Origin: Burkholderia stagnalis
GTDB lineage: Bacteria; Pseudomonadota; Gammaproteobacteria; Burkholderiales; Burkholderiaceae
Assembly (NCBI RefSeq): GCF_902830275.1
Contig: NZ_CADESW010000020.1
Location: 62,001 to 126,000 of the forward strand
Direction: 5' to 3'
DNA: 64,000 nt
Shown piece by piece: positions 1 to 8,875 of this stretch. Both the position numbers and the translations under genes were made by a program. Positions within the stretch are counted from its first letter, which is position 1, and each line of letters begins with the position of its first letter. A model generated the notes under the pieces. The model was not told the origin of the DNA. It did no database searches and was given only the letters and a program-made list of their open reading frames with translations.

Positions 1-1
1 C

Positions 2-115
2 TACAAATGGCGCACGCAATGGCGTGACTGGCGTGACGTCTATTACGGCTACTGGTATTCGGGCTATCCGTATTACGGCGTCTGGCAACAGACGACCTGG
101 TACTACGGCTATTGA
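2..115 (+). CDS. 3' end of an aromatic-rich protein (partial)
   Basis: Only the last 37 codons are present; the reading frame enters from the left edge and stops at TGA 113-115. The visible tail is extraordinarily rich in Tyr, Trp and Gly (repeats of the YYGYW and YPYYG kind), as in C-termini of exported or envelope proteins. No domain can be assigned from so short a piece. The next gene is a CsgG-like lipoprotein on the same strand 120 bases downstream, so an envelope role is plausible but inferred. G/C at third codon positions supports real coding. Confidence 0.55.
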   Translation, partial: YKWRTQWRDWRDVYYGYWYSGYPYYGVWQQTTWYYGY

Positions 116-235
116 CCGGTGCCACAAGCATCGGGGCGGCAGCGGGGAGACCACCATCGCGCGCCTTGCCGGGGGCTTATCGAGGTTCGCACGGACGCAT
201 AAGCCGGACATCGACTCAAATATATCGATAACGAC

Positions 236-1063
236 ATGAAGACCATCCTCACCAACCGTCTCACACAATGTGCACTGACCGCGGCACTGGCCGCTTCCGT
301 TGCCGCATGCGGCGGCATCGTTTCGCCGGGCGGCCAGAACGCCGGCGTGACCGGCGCGGCCGCGGGCGGCGCGAGCGCGGGCGCGGATTCGACGCTGCAG
401 CGTTGCCCGTCGCCGCTCGGCACGATCGCGGTCGACGACGGCCGTAACGCCGACTGGTGGGGCCCGTTCGGCAGCGCGACCAAGATCACCACCATCGATC
501 CGCTGCTGCGCCTCGCGGTGCAGCAGTCGAACTGCTTCGTGATCACGTCGATCGGCAACCAGAAGTCCGACGCGCGCCTGACGCGCATCACGCAGATGCA
601 GCGCAATTCCGGCGAATACCGTGCAGGCTCGAAGCAGCAGAAGGGCCAGCGCGTCGCGGCCGACTACTACATGGAACCGCAGATCGTCATCAACGATTCG
701 CCGATCGGCGGCATCGGCAGCATGGTCGGCGGCCTGATCGGCAACAGCGCGATCGCGGCGGTGGCGGGCCACCTGCAGACGAAGGCGTCGGTCGTCACGC
801 TGACGCTGTTCGACGTGCGCTCGGCCGTGCAGATCGCCGCGTCGGAAGGCAGCTCGACGGCGACCAACTACGGTGCGGCGCTGGCCGGCTTCGGTGGCGG
901 CGTGGGCGGCGGCCTGGCCGGCTTTTCGACGACGCCGGAAGGCAAGGCGACCGTGGTCGCGTTCATCGACGCGTACAACAAGATGGTCGTCGCGCTGCGC
1001 AACTACAAGGCGCAGGACGTCAAGGGCGGCCTTGGCCGCGGCGGCCAGTTGCAGGTCAACTGA
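236..1063 (+). CDS. CsgG/HfaB-like lipoprotein
   Basis: A 275-residue lipoprotein. A basic N-terminus and hydrophobic stretch lead to a lipobox ending at Cys25 (SVAAC), so it should be lipidated and held in the outer membrane. The mature part resembles the CsgG/HfaB family: a core that reads FVITSIG, then QRVAADYYMEPQI, a glycine-rich membrane-spanning-like hairpin (GGIGSMVGGLIGNSAIAAVAG), and VVTLTLFDVRSAVQIAASEG. CsgG proteins form outer-membrane export pores for curli subunits; HfaB anchors holdfast. No curli subunit genes are visible, and Burkholderia has many CsgG-like paralogs of unknown role, so the exported substrate is unknown. The ATG at 236 has only a weak ribosome site. A GC-rich hairpin follows the stop. 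Confidence 0.75.
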   Translation: MKTILTNRLTQCALTAALAASVAACGGIVSPGGQNAGVTGAAAGGASAGADSTLQRCPSPLGTIAVDDGRNADWWGPFGSATKITTIDPLLRLAVQQSNCFVITSIGNQKSDARLTRITQMQRNSGEYRAGSKQQKGQRVAADYYMEPQIVINDSPIGGIGSMVGGLIGNSAIAAVAGHLQTKASVVTLTLFDVRSAVQIAASEGSSTATNYGAALAGFGGGVGGGLAGFSTTPEGKATVVAFIDAYNKMVVALRNYKAQDVKGGLGRGGQLQVN

Positions 1064-1072
1064 AGCCTCCCG

Positions 1073-1096
1073 GGCCGGCGGGCGCGACCGCCGGCC
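1073..1096 (+). terminator. GC hairpin after the CsgG-like gene
   Basis: A perfect 9-bp stem (GGCCGGCGG / CCGCCGGCC) with a 6-base loop lies 10 bases after the lipoprotein stop codon. There is no clear T-run, so termination efficiency is uncertain. Confidence 0.5.
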
Positions 1097-1123
1097 GACG
1101 CCTGATTGACGTTCGGCAGCGAC

Positions 1124-1300
1124 ATGGCGTGGGTCCATGTCAAAGACCGGACGCAGGCGCCCACCTTCGCGCACCCGTCCGCGGCGACTCGGACGACCTG
1201 CGCGGGCTTCGTTCAGCCGTCGAACGATCCGGGTGCGCAGGGGACGGCCTGTCTCGGCGATCTCGCGCTCGGCGGCACCGTATCGTTCTATTTCGAGTAA
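1124..1300 (+). CDS. Small hypothetical protein, possibly a remnant
   Basis: A 58-codon frame from ATG 1124 to TAA 1300. Codon third positions are mostly G or C, as in real genes here, and the C-terminus (LGGTVSFYFE) looks like a proper protein end. There is no convincing ribosome site and the N-terminus does not look like a gene start, so this may be the preserved C-terminal piece of a larger decayed gene. Product not recognised. Confidence 0.3.
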   Translation: MAWVHVKDRTQAPTFAHPSAATRTTCAGFVQPSNDPGAQGTACLGDLALGGTVSFYFE

Positions 1301-1769
1301 TCGAACCGCGCGGGATTCCGGTGCACGACGCTCGATCCGCAGGCGCAGAATGGAGCCGCTCGTCGCTTGCCGGTATGCGTCGCGGCCCCGCGCATGCCGG
1401 CGCCTGACACGCCGTTTCGCTTCCACGTGGGCGTCCGGATGCGCGTTCCGTTTCCCCAGTTCCCTCCGCCGAGCGACCGAGTCGCCGACCGAAACGCGTC
1501 CTGTCCCGGCAATTTTTCGCCCCGGAATTCGTCCAAGTTCTAAATATCATTTCGAACAAATTTGACCTGTACGAAATAGTTCATACGAAGTGGACGCGCG
1601 CCCGGGCGTTTGGCATCGTCGGAAATTGATTTCCACCATCGGTGATTTCCGCAGCGGCCCCGCGAGCCGAAGCGGCAACGTTTCCGCCGTGCGCAATCCT
1701 TGCCGTCCGTCATGCCGCAGAGCCTGCATCAATCCTTCCGCCGCGACCGGAGCATTTCGATGCTCGGGG

Positions 1770-2051
1770 GGCGGCATCGTCGTCGTCGTCCTGGCCCTGA
1801 TCGCCTGCGGTCTCGGGACGGTTTCGATCGTCCCGGGATATGTCAAGGGCGAGCGGCGAAATTGCCTGAACGGCCTGGAACAGACGCTCAACGAAATCCA
1901 GGTGAGCGAGACCTCGTTCCGCAATGGCGTCGCGAATGCGCAATCGATCTGGCGAGAGGCCGGCAGCGCACCGGCGCCCGTCGTCGACGATGCACGGCCG
2001 GTTCGATCGATCATGGGCGCACGCTGGCCGTACGTTGTGTGTCGCGGATGA
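1770..2051 (+). pseudogene. Possible N-terminal fragment of a membrane sensor kinase
   Basis: This frame reads as one hydrophobic helix (GGIVVVVLALIACGLGTVSI) followed by a periplasmic-looking amphipathic segment (TLNEIQVSETSFRNGVANAQ). That arrangement is typical of the first transmembrane helix and sensor region of BvgS/hybrid-kinase-like proteins. It has no good start codon and no kinase domains follow. The response regulator at 2588 would be the natural partner. Recognition is from general resemblance only; it could also be chance coding in a decaying intergenic region. Confidence 0.3.
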
Positions 2052-2587
2052 CGACGCCGTCGACGCGGGACGCCGATACATATGTACGAGACAACAAGGG
2101 CAGGGTGCCGCCGCCGCAAGCCGCGCGGCAAGTTTCAAATCAACGAAGGAGAAAAAGGCCGTGCGCCACCCGGGGACGATAGTTGCACTGCTGCTCGATT
2201 GCTCGACGTTGTCGGAGAGATCCAGAAAGGAATTTCTGACGATGATGAACGAGTTTCTGCTCATGTCGCCGACTCGGAACAGGCGCGCGATCAGCAAATG
2301 GATGGATCGGGCGCCCGGCGATGCGCACTAGCCGTCCGGAGATCCGATCAGCCGATAACGCGCTGCCGTGCCGGGCACTCGGCGCGCATCGTGTTTTCGC
2401 ATTCTGCCGTGAGGCGACTCGATGTCCGGTGCGGCTCGGATATCGGGCGAAGCCGGATTTATCTTAAAATTAGCCGCGTTTTGTCCGGTGTGCCGAATGC
2501 GGCCGGCCGTCGACACAATGGCGCGAACCTGTACGCCGTCCAGACGGATACCGGACGCGTGACAGAAAGTCTCGGGGAAACAGGAAC
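2052..2587. other. Intergenic region without a convincing gene
   Basis: About 535 bases of lower GC than the surroundings. Frames here lack ribosome sites and codon bias. The last 130 bases hold the presumed promoter of the response regulator, including an AT-rich stretch (TTTATCTTAAAATTAG) around 2458-2473. Confidence 0.5.
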
Positions 2588-3229
2588 ATGGACGAATTCT
2601 TTGTGCGCGTGATGGTGGCGGATGATCATCCGGCATCCGCGCTCGGCATGTCGCAGGCGCTGCAAGGCAACGGCACGATCAAGCTGGTCGGCACCGTTTC
2701 GAACTCGACGGATCTGGTTGCGGCGCTCGATGCGCAGCAGAGCGACGTGCTCGTGCTCGACTATGTGATGCCGGGCGGCAAGTACGGCGACGGTCTCGTG
2801 CTGCTGTCGTTTCTCCAGCGCCGCTATCCCGCGCTGCATATCGTGACGATCACGATGATCGACAATCCGAGCGTGCTGCGCGCGATCCACAAGCAGGGCG
2901 TGAGCTGCATCCTGAGCAAGTCGGACGCGATCTCGCACCTGATCGGCGCCGTGCACGCGGCATTCGTCGGGGCGAATTACCTGTCGCCCTTCATCAAGCA
3001 GTTGCTGCAGGATGTCGAGGTCGCGCGCGCGCTCACGACGCGCGAGATCGAGGTCGTCCGGCTGTTCAGCGCCGGCTTTACGGTCGGCGAAATCGCCGCG
3101 CAGCTGCATCGCAGCAAGCAGACCATCAGTTCGCAGAAGTCGAGCGCGATGAGGAAGCTTGGCATCGTCCGGGACGCAGACCTGATCCGCTATGCGGACG
3201 AAGGGGTCCTGCCTGATTCGGCGGAGTAG
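2588..3229 (+). CDS. NarL/BvgA-type response regulator
   Basis: A 213-residue two-component DNA-binding response regulator. The N-terminal receiver domain (about 5-125) has the acidic pair in VADDH (residues 12-13), the phospho-acceptor Asp58 in LVLDYVMPG and the conserved Lys111 in ILSKSD. The C-terminal LuxR-type helix-turn-helix (about 148-205) begins LTTREIEVVRLFSAG and contains SKQTISSQKSSAMRKLGI, the RcsB/BvgA style of recognition helix. Length is normal. A ribosome site (GGGGAAACAGGA) precedes ATG 2588. No intact histidine kinase is adjacent; a possible kinase remnant lies upstream, so this regulator may be orphaned or served by a distant kinase. Confidence 0.9.
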   Translation: MDEFFVRVMVADDHPASALGMSQALQGNGTIKLVGTVSNSTDLVAALDAQQSDVLVLDYVMPGGKYGDGLVLLSFLQRRYPALHIVTITMIDNPSVLRAIHKQGVSCILSKSDAISHLIGAVHAAFVGANYLSPFIKQLLQDVEVARALTTREIEVVRLFSAGFTVGEIAAQLHRSKQTISSQKSSAMRKLGIVRDADLIRYADEGVLPDSAE

Positions 3230-3292
3230 GGCGCGCCACGGCAGGCGGCACGCCCTTCGGCCCGGGATGCCCGGCGCCAGCAGCAGATGCTG

Positions 3293-3820
3293 TCATACGG
3301 TGGCGTCGCGATGGCGGCATTCGTTCCGTTGTGCACGCGGCTCGTCATGCGGCTTGCCGTCGAACAGCGCGAACTGGCGCGCCGGCTCGTCGATGCCGGC
3401 CGCGCGGCCGAGCGCGGAACGGGCGACGAGCCGCGACGCGGCCAGCGAGGCGCCGCTGGCGACGGACCACAGCAGATACCACGCGGCCGGCACGAACGAC
3501 GGGCCGTAGAGCGCGCACATTGCGAGCGCCGCGCCTGACTGGGCGAGCGCCCATGCGATACAGGCGCGGATCGCGATCCGTTGCGCCGACCGTTCGGGCG
3601 GCGCGCGATAGAGGCCGAATGCCGGAAACAGGACCAGCGCGAAAACCGTCGCGCAGGCGACGATGGCCACCGAGCGGGCGAGAAATGAGTTGCCTTCGGG
3701 CAGAACCGGCGCCGCCGCCAGCGCGCTGAGCGCGATCACTGCGATATCCAACTTGCGCGCGCCCCGCCCTTTTGCCGCCGACCGCATCTCTGCCCGGTCA
3801 TGTTCGTTTGCCGTGTGCAT
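3293..3820 (-). CDS. Four-helix membrane protein resembling the N-terminal module of polyprenyl glycosyl-phosphotransferases
   Basis: 175 residues with four predicted transmembrane helices (about 25-41, 47-67, 83-104, 108-126) and a hydrophilic tail. The spacing, the basic LDIAVIAL start of helix 1 and the LFPAFGLYR motif after helix 2 resemble the N-terminal membrane module of WcaJ/exopolysaccharide initiating transferases. The nucleotide-binding-like and catalytic transferase domains are missing, so the protein ends where the enzyme would begin. The start at 3820 is chosen over an in-frame start at 3925 because GAAGGG lies six bases upstream of it. It may be a truncated relic or a stand-alone membrane protein. 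Confidence 0.55.
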   Translation of the reverse strand: MHTANEHDRAEMRSAAKGRGARKLDIAVIALSALAAAPVLPEGNSFLARSVAIVACATVFALVLFPAFGLYRAPPERSAQRIAIRACIAWALAQSGAALAMCALYGPSFVPAAWYLLWSVASGASLAASRLVARSALGRAAGIDEPARQFALFDGKPHDEPRAQRNECRHRDATV

Positions 3821-4309
3821 ATAACCCTTCGTTACCGTTTCGTTGGACGTGGCGTCCGCTGCCTCGCGCAAGGCGCAACCTGCCGCGCCCGCATGAAAGC
3901 GGGCGTGGCGCGAATTCCGTTTCACGGGAAGGGTTGACGCGAGGCGGGGCGCTGCTTCGTCGGTCGATTGCGTGCGTCGTGACGCTTAGATCTGGTCCGA
4001 TGCCGGCGTGGAAACAGGCGACGCGCCGCAATCGATTCGACTTGCATCGATTGTCGATAACCGGACGCGTGATTTAAATGGGACGTGTATTAAATGAAAT
4101 GCTCGTCTGTTGGTACGAGTACGAATTCGTTCGAACGGGCATTTCAAATACCGGGGGGATGCGCGAGGGGCGGCGTGACGGCCGCGGCGATCTTCGACGA
4201 GGCGGGGGCGGGGCGGGTGGTATGGCGGGCAGTATCGGCTGGCGGATCGGAACCCGAAGCGTGATTGCCGCTGCGGCGCGCATCTTGGCGCGCGCCGCAG
4301 CGCACCGCG
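3821..4309. other. Intergenic region, no gene seen
   Basis: About 490 bases between the divergently read membrane protein and the end of acdS. It includes a locally AT-rich patch (4060-4150) with a repeated ATTAAATG and a loose inverted repeat GAAATGC/GCATTTC (about 4097 and 4139). No frame shows a start site plus codon bias. Confidence 0.5.
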
Positions 4310-5326
4310 TCAGCCGTCCCGGAAAATGAAGCTGTACGCGCTCAACGCCGGCACGCCGCCGAGATGCGCATACAGCACCTTCGAGCCGGGCTCGAATTCG
4401 CCGCGCCGCACCTTGTCGATCATTCCGTGCATCGACTTGCCTTCGTAGACGGGGTCGGTCAGCACGCCTTCGAGCCGCGCGCACAGCCGGATCGCCTCGA
4501 GCGTGCCGTCGTTCGGCAGCCCATACTCGGGGCCGCCGTAGCGCGTGTCGAGCACGACGTCCTGCGCGCCGATGTCACGCCCGAGCCCGACGAGTTCGGC
4601 CGTATGCCGCGCGATTCGCGTGATCTGCTCGCGGGTTTGCTCGGGTTTCGCGGATGCATCGATGCCGATCACGCGATCGGCGCGCCCGTCGGCCGCGAAG
4701 CCGACGATCATGCCGGCCTGCGTGCTGCCCGTCACCGAGCACACGACGACGTAGTCGAACTTGAAGCCGAGTTCGGCTTCCTGCGCGCGCACTTCCTCGG
4801 CGAAGCCGACGAAGCCGAGGCCGCCGAGCGGATGTTCGGAACACCCGGCCGGAATCGGATACGGCTTGCCGCCCGCCTGCCGCACGCTTTCCAGCGCGTC
4901 TTCCCAGCTGCGGCGGATGCCGATGTCGAAGCCGTCCGGCACGAGCCGCACGTCGGCGCCCATGATGCGCGACATCTCGATGTTGCCGACGCGGTCGTAC
5001 ACGGCGTCGTAGTAGTTGACCCAGTTCTCCTGCACGAGCACGCATTTCATGCCGAGATGCGCGGCGACGGCCGCGACCTGGCGCGTCTGGTTCGACTGGA
5101 TGCCGCCGATCGACACCAGCGTGTCGGCCCCCTGCGCGAGCGCGTCGGGAATCAGGTATTCGAGCTTGCGGGTCTTGTTGCCGCCGAACGCGAGGCCGCT
5201 GTTGCAGTCCTCGCGCTTCGCGTACAGCTCGACCTTGCCGCCGAGATGCTCGCTCAGGCGCTTGAGCGGCTGGATCGGCGTCGGGCCGAAGGTCAGCGGA
5301 TAGCGGGGGAAGCGTTGCAGGTTCAT
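4310..5326 (-). CDS. acdS: 1-aminocyclopropane-1-carboxylate (ACC) deaminase
   Basis: 338 residues, the exact family length. A PLP enzyme of the tryptophan-synthase-beta fold that opens the cyclopropane ring of ACC, the plant ethylene precursor, giving 2-oxobutyrate and ammonia. The diagnostic residues are present: PLP Lys51 in FGGNKTRK, Ser78 in GGIQSNQTRQ, and Tyr294/Glu295 in DPVYEGKSMHG. The latter pair separates true ACC deaminases from D-cysteine desulfhydrases. The start at 5326 (MNLQRFPRYPLTFG) is preceded by GGAG at the right distance. It is divergent from an Lrp-type regulator, the standard acdR-acdS arrangement, so ACC-dependent induction through AcdR is expected. The enzyme is cytoplasmic and lets root-associated bacteria lower plant ethylene. 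Confidence 0.96.
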   Translation of the reverse strand: MNLQRFPRYPLTFGPTPIQPLKRLSEHLGGKVELYAKREDCNSGLAFGGNKTRKLEYLIPDALAQGADTLVSIGGIQSNQTRQVAAVAAHLGMKCVLVQENWVNYYDAVYDRVGNIEMSRIMGADVRLVPDGFDIGIRRSWEDALESVRQAGGKPYPIPAGCSEHPLGGLGFVGFAEEVRAQEAELGFKFDYVVVCSVTGSTQAGMIVGFAADGRADRVIGIDASAKPEQTREQITRIARHTAELVGLGRDIGAQDVVLDTRYGGPEYGLPNDGTLEAIRLCARLEGVLTDPVYEGKSMHGMIDKVRRGEFEPGSKVLYAHLGGVPALSAYSFIFRDG

Positions 5327-5486
5327 CGACTGTCTCCGTAAAGGGCGCCGCATGCGTGACGCGATGAAAAAATGATAGGCAAGCACGCACGAAATGAGCT
5401 TGCGAAATAAATCTGCAAGGCCTACGTTTATGACCAAATCATCGACTGCAAGACAACTGTAGTTCGTCATGAGGGAGATAGACGCA
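5327..5486. promoter_or_regulatory. acdS-acdR divergent promoter region with dyad
   Basis: The 160-base divergent region is AT-richer than its flanks. It contains an inverted repeat CTTGC-N11-GCAAG at 5399-5419, centred between the two genes, a reasonable candidate for the AcdR (Lrp-type) operator. Its role is inferred from position; it does not match a textbook Lrp box closely. Confidence 0.45.
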
Positions 5487-5987
5487 ATGAAATTAGGCAA
5501 GCCATCAGCGGCCGCGCCGGATGCCGCGCCGGTGCTCGATCGCATCGATCGCGCCATCCTCCGGCAATTGCAGCAGGATGCGTCGATCTCGAACGTCGCG
5601 CTCGCCGCGAAGGTGAAGCTGAGCGCGCCCGCGTGCCTGCGGCGCGTCGAGCGGCTCAAGGAGATGGGGCTGATTCGGGGGATCGTCGCGCTGCTGGAGC
5701 CGAAGGCGCTCGGCGCGGGGATGCTGGTCGTGATCGGCTTCGTGCTCGACCGGTCGACGCCGGAGGCGTTCGCCGCGTTCGAGAAGGCCGCGCAGAAGGT
5801 GTCAGGGTGCGTCGAATGCCATGTGGTGACCGGCGAGTTCGACTACTTCATGCTGGTGCGCACGCGCGACAGCGAGAGCTTCAACCGGCTGCACGCGGAG
5901 CAGCTGCTGTACCTGCCGGGCGTGCGGCAGGTGCGCAGTTTCATGGTGCTGAAGGAGATCCTGTCGACGCATGCGCTGCCGCTGTAA
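5487..5987 (+). CDS. acdR: Lrp/AsnC-family regulator of acdS
   Basis: 166 residues. An N-terminal winged helix-turn-helix (LDRIDRAILRQLQQDASISN, then VKLSAPACLRRVERLKEMG) is followed by the RAM/AsnC ligand-binding domain (VIGFVLD…GCVECHVVTGEFDYFMLVRTRD). ATG 5487 follows GAGGGAGA; an in-frame ATG at 5469 lacks a ribosome site. Its divergent position next to acdS matches acdR loci, where the protein activates acdS in response to ACC and responds to leucine. The stop codon is embedded in a strong hairpin. Confidence 0.9.
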   Translation: MKLGKPSAAAPDAAPVLDRIDRAILRQLQQDASISNVALAAKVKLSAPACLRRVERLKEMGLIRGIVALLEPKALGAGMLVVIGFVLDRSTPEAFAAFEKAAQKVSGCVECHVVTGEFDYFMLVRTRDSESFNRLHAEQLLYLPGVRQVRSFMVLKEILSTHALPL

Positions 5988-5998
5988 CGCGGCAGCGC
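5973..5998. terminator. Hairpin between convergent acdR and E1 gene
   Basis: A perfect 10-bp stem (GCGCTGCCGC / GCGGCAGCGC) with a 6-base loop that spans the acdR stop codon and lies just beyond the stop of the convergent gene. It could serve both directions. No T-run follows, so the call is structural. Confidence 0.5.
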
Positions 5999-6003
5999 GA
6001 TGC

Positions 6004-8724
6004 TCAACGCTGCCAGGGCGCGTCGCCCGGCGGCGCGGCCTGCAGGTAGCGTTCGCGCGCGGCGCGCACGATGCCGGCGTCGATCTCGCGCTCGTCCGCA
6101 AGCGCCTTCAGCGCGGCGATCACGATGCTCGCGCGATCCACCTCGAAGAACGACCGCAGCGCCTGCCGCGTGTCGCTGCGCCCGAAGCCATCGGTGCCGA
6201 GCGTCACGTAGCGGCGCGGCACGTACGCGCGGATCAGCTCGGGCACCGCGCGCACGTAGTCGGTCGCGGCGATCACCGGGCCGCGCGACGCGGCGAGTGC
6301 CTCCGTCACATAGGGCATGACGTCCGCGTCGCCGAGCCGCGATTGCCGTTCGGCGTCCATCCCGTCGCGCTGCAGTTCGGAGAAGCTCGTGACGCTCCAC
6401 ACCGCCGCGTCGATTCCCCAGTCGTCCTGCAGCATCCGCTGCGCGGCGAGCACCTCGCCGAGAATCGCGCCCGCGCCGAGCAACTGCACGCGCGCGCTTG
6501 CCAGCCTGTCCGGCGCCAGCGGATAGATGCCCTTCAGAATCCCTTCGCGCAACGCCTGAGGATCGCCTGCGGGCGCTGACGGCTGCGCATAGTTCTCGTT
6601 CGTCACCGTCACGTAATAGAACACGTCGCGCTGCTGCTCGACCATCTCGCGCATGCCGGCGTCGACGATCGTCGCGACCTCGTACGCGAACGCCGGATCG
6701 TACGCGCGGCAGTTCGGGATCGTCGACGCGGCGAGATGGCTGCTGCCGTCCTGGTGCTGCAGCCCTTCGCCGCCGAGCGTCGTGCGGCCCGACGTCGCGC
6801 CGACGAGAAAGCCGCGCGCACGCTGGTCGGCGGCGGCCCAGATCAGGTCGCCGATGCGCTGGAAGCCGAACATCGAGTAGTAGATGTAGAACGGCAGCAT
6901 CGGCAGGTCGTGCACGCTGTACGCCGTCGCCGCGGCGATCCACGACGAGATCGCGCCGGCCTCCGAAATCCCTTCCTCGAGAATCTGGCCGCGCGTGTCC
7001 TCGCGGTAGTACAGCATCGAGCCGAGGTCTTCCGGCTCGTAGCGCTGCCCGAGCGGCGAATAGATGCCGACCTGCCGGAACAGGTTGGCCATGCCGAACG
7101 TGCGCGCCTCGTCCGCGACGATCGGCACGACCCGCTCGCCGATCGCCTTGTCCTTCAGCAGCGCGGCGAGGATGCGCACGAGCGCCATCGTCGTCGACAT
7201 CTCGCGGCCCGCCGCATCCAGCGCGAACGCCCCCCAGGCCGGCAACGAAGGGACGGTCAGCCCCTTCGTCGCCGCTCTCCGCCTTCTGGGCAGACAGCCT
7301 CCCAGGGCAGCCCGGCGTGCATGCAGGTAGCGCATCTCCGGGCTGTCTTCCGCTGGTTTGTAAAACGTGAGCCGCTCGACGTCGTCGTCCGACAGCGGCA
7401 GCCGGAAACGGTCGCGGAACCCCTTCAGGTCGTCCACGTCGAGCTTCTTCTGCTGATGGGTCGTCATCCGACCCTGGCCGGCCGTGCCCATCCCGTAGCC
7501 CTTCATCGTTTTCGCGAGGATCACCGTCGGCTGGCCGCGGTGCGCGAGCGCGCGCGCATACGCGGCGTGCAGCTTGCGCGCGTCGTGGCCGCCGCGGCGC
7601 AGGCGGTCGATCTCGGCATCGGTGAGTTGCGCGGCCAGCGCTTCGAGCGCCGGATCCCGGCTGAAGAAGCGCGCGCGGTTGTACGCGCCGTCGTTCGCGG
7701 AGAAGGTCTGGAACTGGCCGTCCACCGTATCCGCGAACGCGCGGGCCAGTGCGCCGGCGTGATCGCGCGCGAACAGCGGATCCCAGTCGGAGCCCCACAG
7801 CACCTTGATCACGTTCCAGCCGGCGCCCGCGAACAGCGCCTCGAGCTCGTCGATCACGCGGCCGTTGCCGCGCACCGGGCCGTCGAGCCGCTGCAGGTTG
7901 CAGTTGATCACGAACACCAGGTTGTCGAGCCCCTCGCGCGCGGCGAGCGACAGCGCGCCGAGCGATTCGGGCTCGTCCATCTCGCCGTCGCCGAAGAAGC
8001 CCCACACCGTGCGGCCGGCCGTGTTCGCGAGGCCGCGATGCTGCAGGTAGCGCATGAAGCGCGCCTGGTAGATCGCGTTGATCGGGCCGATGCCCATCGA
8101 GCCGGTCGGGAACTGCCAGAAATCCGGCATCAGCCACGGGTGCGGATACGAGCACAGGCCGGGCCCGGCGATTTCGCGGCGGTAGTGCTTCAGGTGGTCT
8201 TCGCTCAGGAAGCCTTCGAGATACGCGCGCGCATAGACGCCCGGCGACGAATGCGGCTGGAAGTAGACGAGGTCGCCGCCCGCGCCTGCTCCGCCCGCCG
8301 GCGCGGCCGCGCGGAAGAAATGGTTGAAGCCGACCTCGAACAGGTCGGACGCCGACGCATAGCTGGCGATATGGCCGCCGAGCTCGCCGTATGCGCGGTT
8401 CGCGCGCACGACCATCGCGAGCGCGTTCCAGCGCAGCGCGGCGGACAGCCGGTCCTCGAGTTCGAGGTCGCCCGGATAGGGCGGCTGCTCGGCGACCGGG
8501 ATCGTGTTCACGTAGCGCGTGACGGGCGTGCGCACGGCCGCGAGCCCGTTGGCCCGCGCGTGCTCGGCGAGCCGGTCGAGCAGGTATTGCGCGCGCTCCC
8601 GGCCGACGTGCGCGACGACCGCATCGAGCGCGTCGAGCCACTCGCCGGTTTCCTCGGGGTCGGCGTCGGCGTGCAGGCTGCCGGCGCGCTTCGTTGCGTC
8701 GATACCGCTCGATAAATCCGTCAT
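6004..8724 (-). CDS. Homodimeric 2-oxoacid dehydrogenase E1 (AceE/MdeB-like)
   Basis: 906 residues, the length of AceE-type single-chain E1 enzymes. These use thiamine diphosphate to decarboxylate a 2-oxoacid and pass the acyl group to a lipoylated E2. The thiamine motif GDGEMDEPES…NCNLQRLDG is intact, as are SMGIGPINAIYQARF, DEARTFGMANLFRQVGIYSP and FYIYYSMFGFQRIGDL. No E2 or E3 gene is adjacent, so it is a paralog outside the main pyruvate dehydrogenase operon. A divergent Lrp-type gene sits beside it, as in Pseudomonas mdeR-mdeAB, where MdeB acts on 2-oxobutyrate. Since acdS next door makes 2-oxobutyrate, that substrate is an attractive inference. GGAG precedes the ATG at 8724. Confidence 0.88.
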   Translation of the reverse strand: MTDLSSGIDATKRAGSLHADADPEETGEWLDALDAVVAHVGRERAQYLLDRLAEHARANGLAAVRTPVTRYVNTIPVAEQPPYPGDLELEDRLSAALRWNALAMVVRANRAYGELGGHIASYASASDLFEVGFNHFFRAAAPAGGAGAGGDLVYFQPHSSPGVYARAYLEGFLSEDHLKHYRREIAGPGLCSYPHPWLMPDFWQFPTGSMGIGPINAIYQARFMRYLQHRGLANTAGRTVWGFFGDGEMDEPESLGALSLAAREGLDNLVFVINCNLQRLDGPVRGNGRVIDELEALFAGAGWNVIKVLWGSDWDPLFARDHAGALARAFADTVDGQFQTFSANDGAYNRARFFSRDPALEALAAQLTDAEIDRLRRGGHDARKLHAAYARALAHRGQPTVILAKTMKGYGMGTAGQGRMTTHQQKKLDVDDLKGFRDRFRLPLSDDDVERLTFYKPAEDSPEMRYLHARRAALGGCLPRRRRAATKGLTVPSLPAWGAFALDAAGREMSTTMALVRILAALLKDKAIGERVVPIVADEARTFGMANLFRQVGIYSPLGQRYEPEDLGSMLYYREDTRGQILEEGISEAGAISSWIAAATAYSVHDLPMLPFYIYYSMFGFQRIGDLIWAAADQRARGFLVGATSGRTTLGGEGLQHQDGSSHLAASTIPNCRAYDPAFAYEVATIVDAGMREMVEQQRDVFYYVTVTNENYAQPSAPAGDPQALREGILKGIYPLAPDRLASARVQLLGAGAILGEVLAAQRMLQDDWGIDAAVWSVTSFSELQRDGMDAERQSRLGDADVMPYVTEALAASRGPVIAATDYVRAVPELIRAYVPRRYVTLGTDGFGRSDTRQALRSFFEVDRASIVIAALKALADEREIDAGIVRAARERYLQAAPPGDAPWQR

Positions 8725-8875
8725 CGCTGGTCTCCGGCGCGCCGCGGGAGGGGCGCGCATCCACGGAGTGATGCTACGCGCCAGTCCGCAAAATATGCGT
8801 CTGAATTCATTGGGAATTTGCGCCGGGATAGTGTAAATATTCCGGTTGTATCCACGATTCCGGAAAATTTTCACC

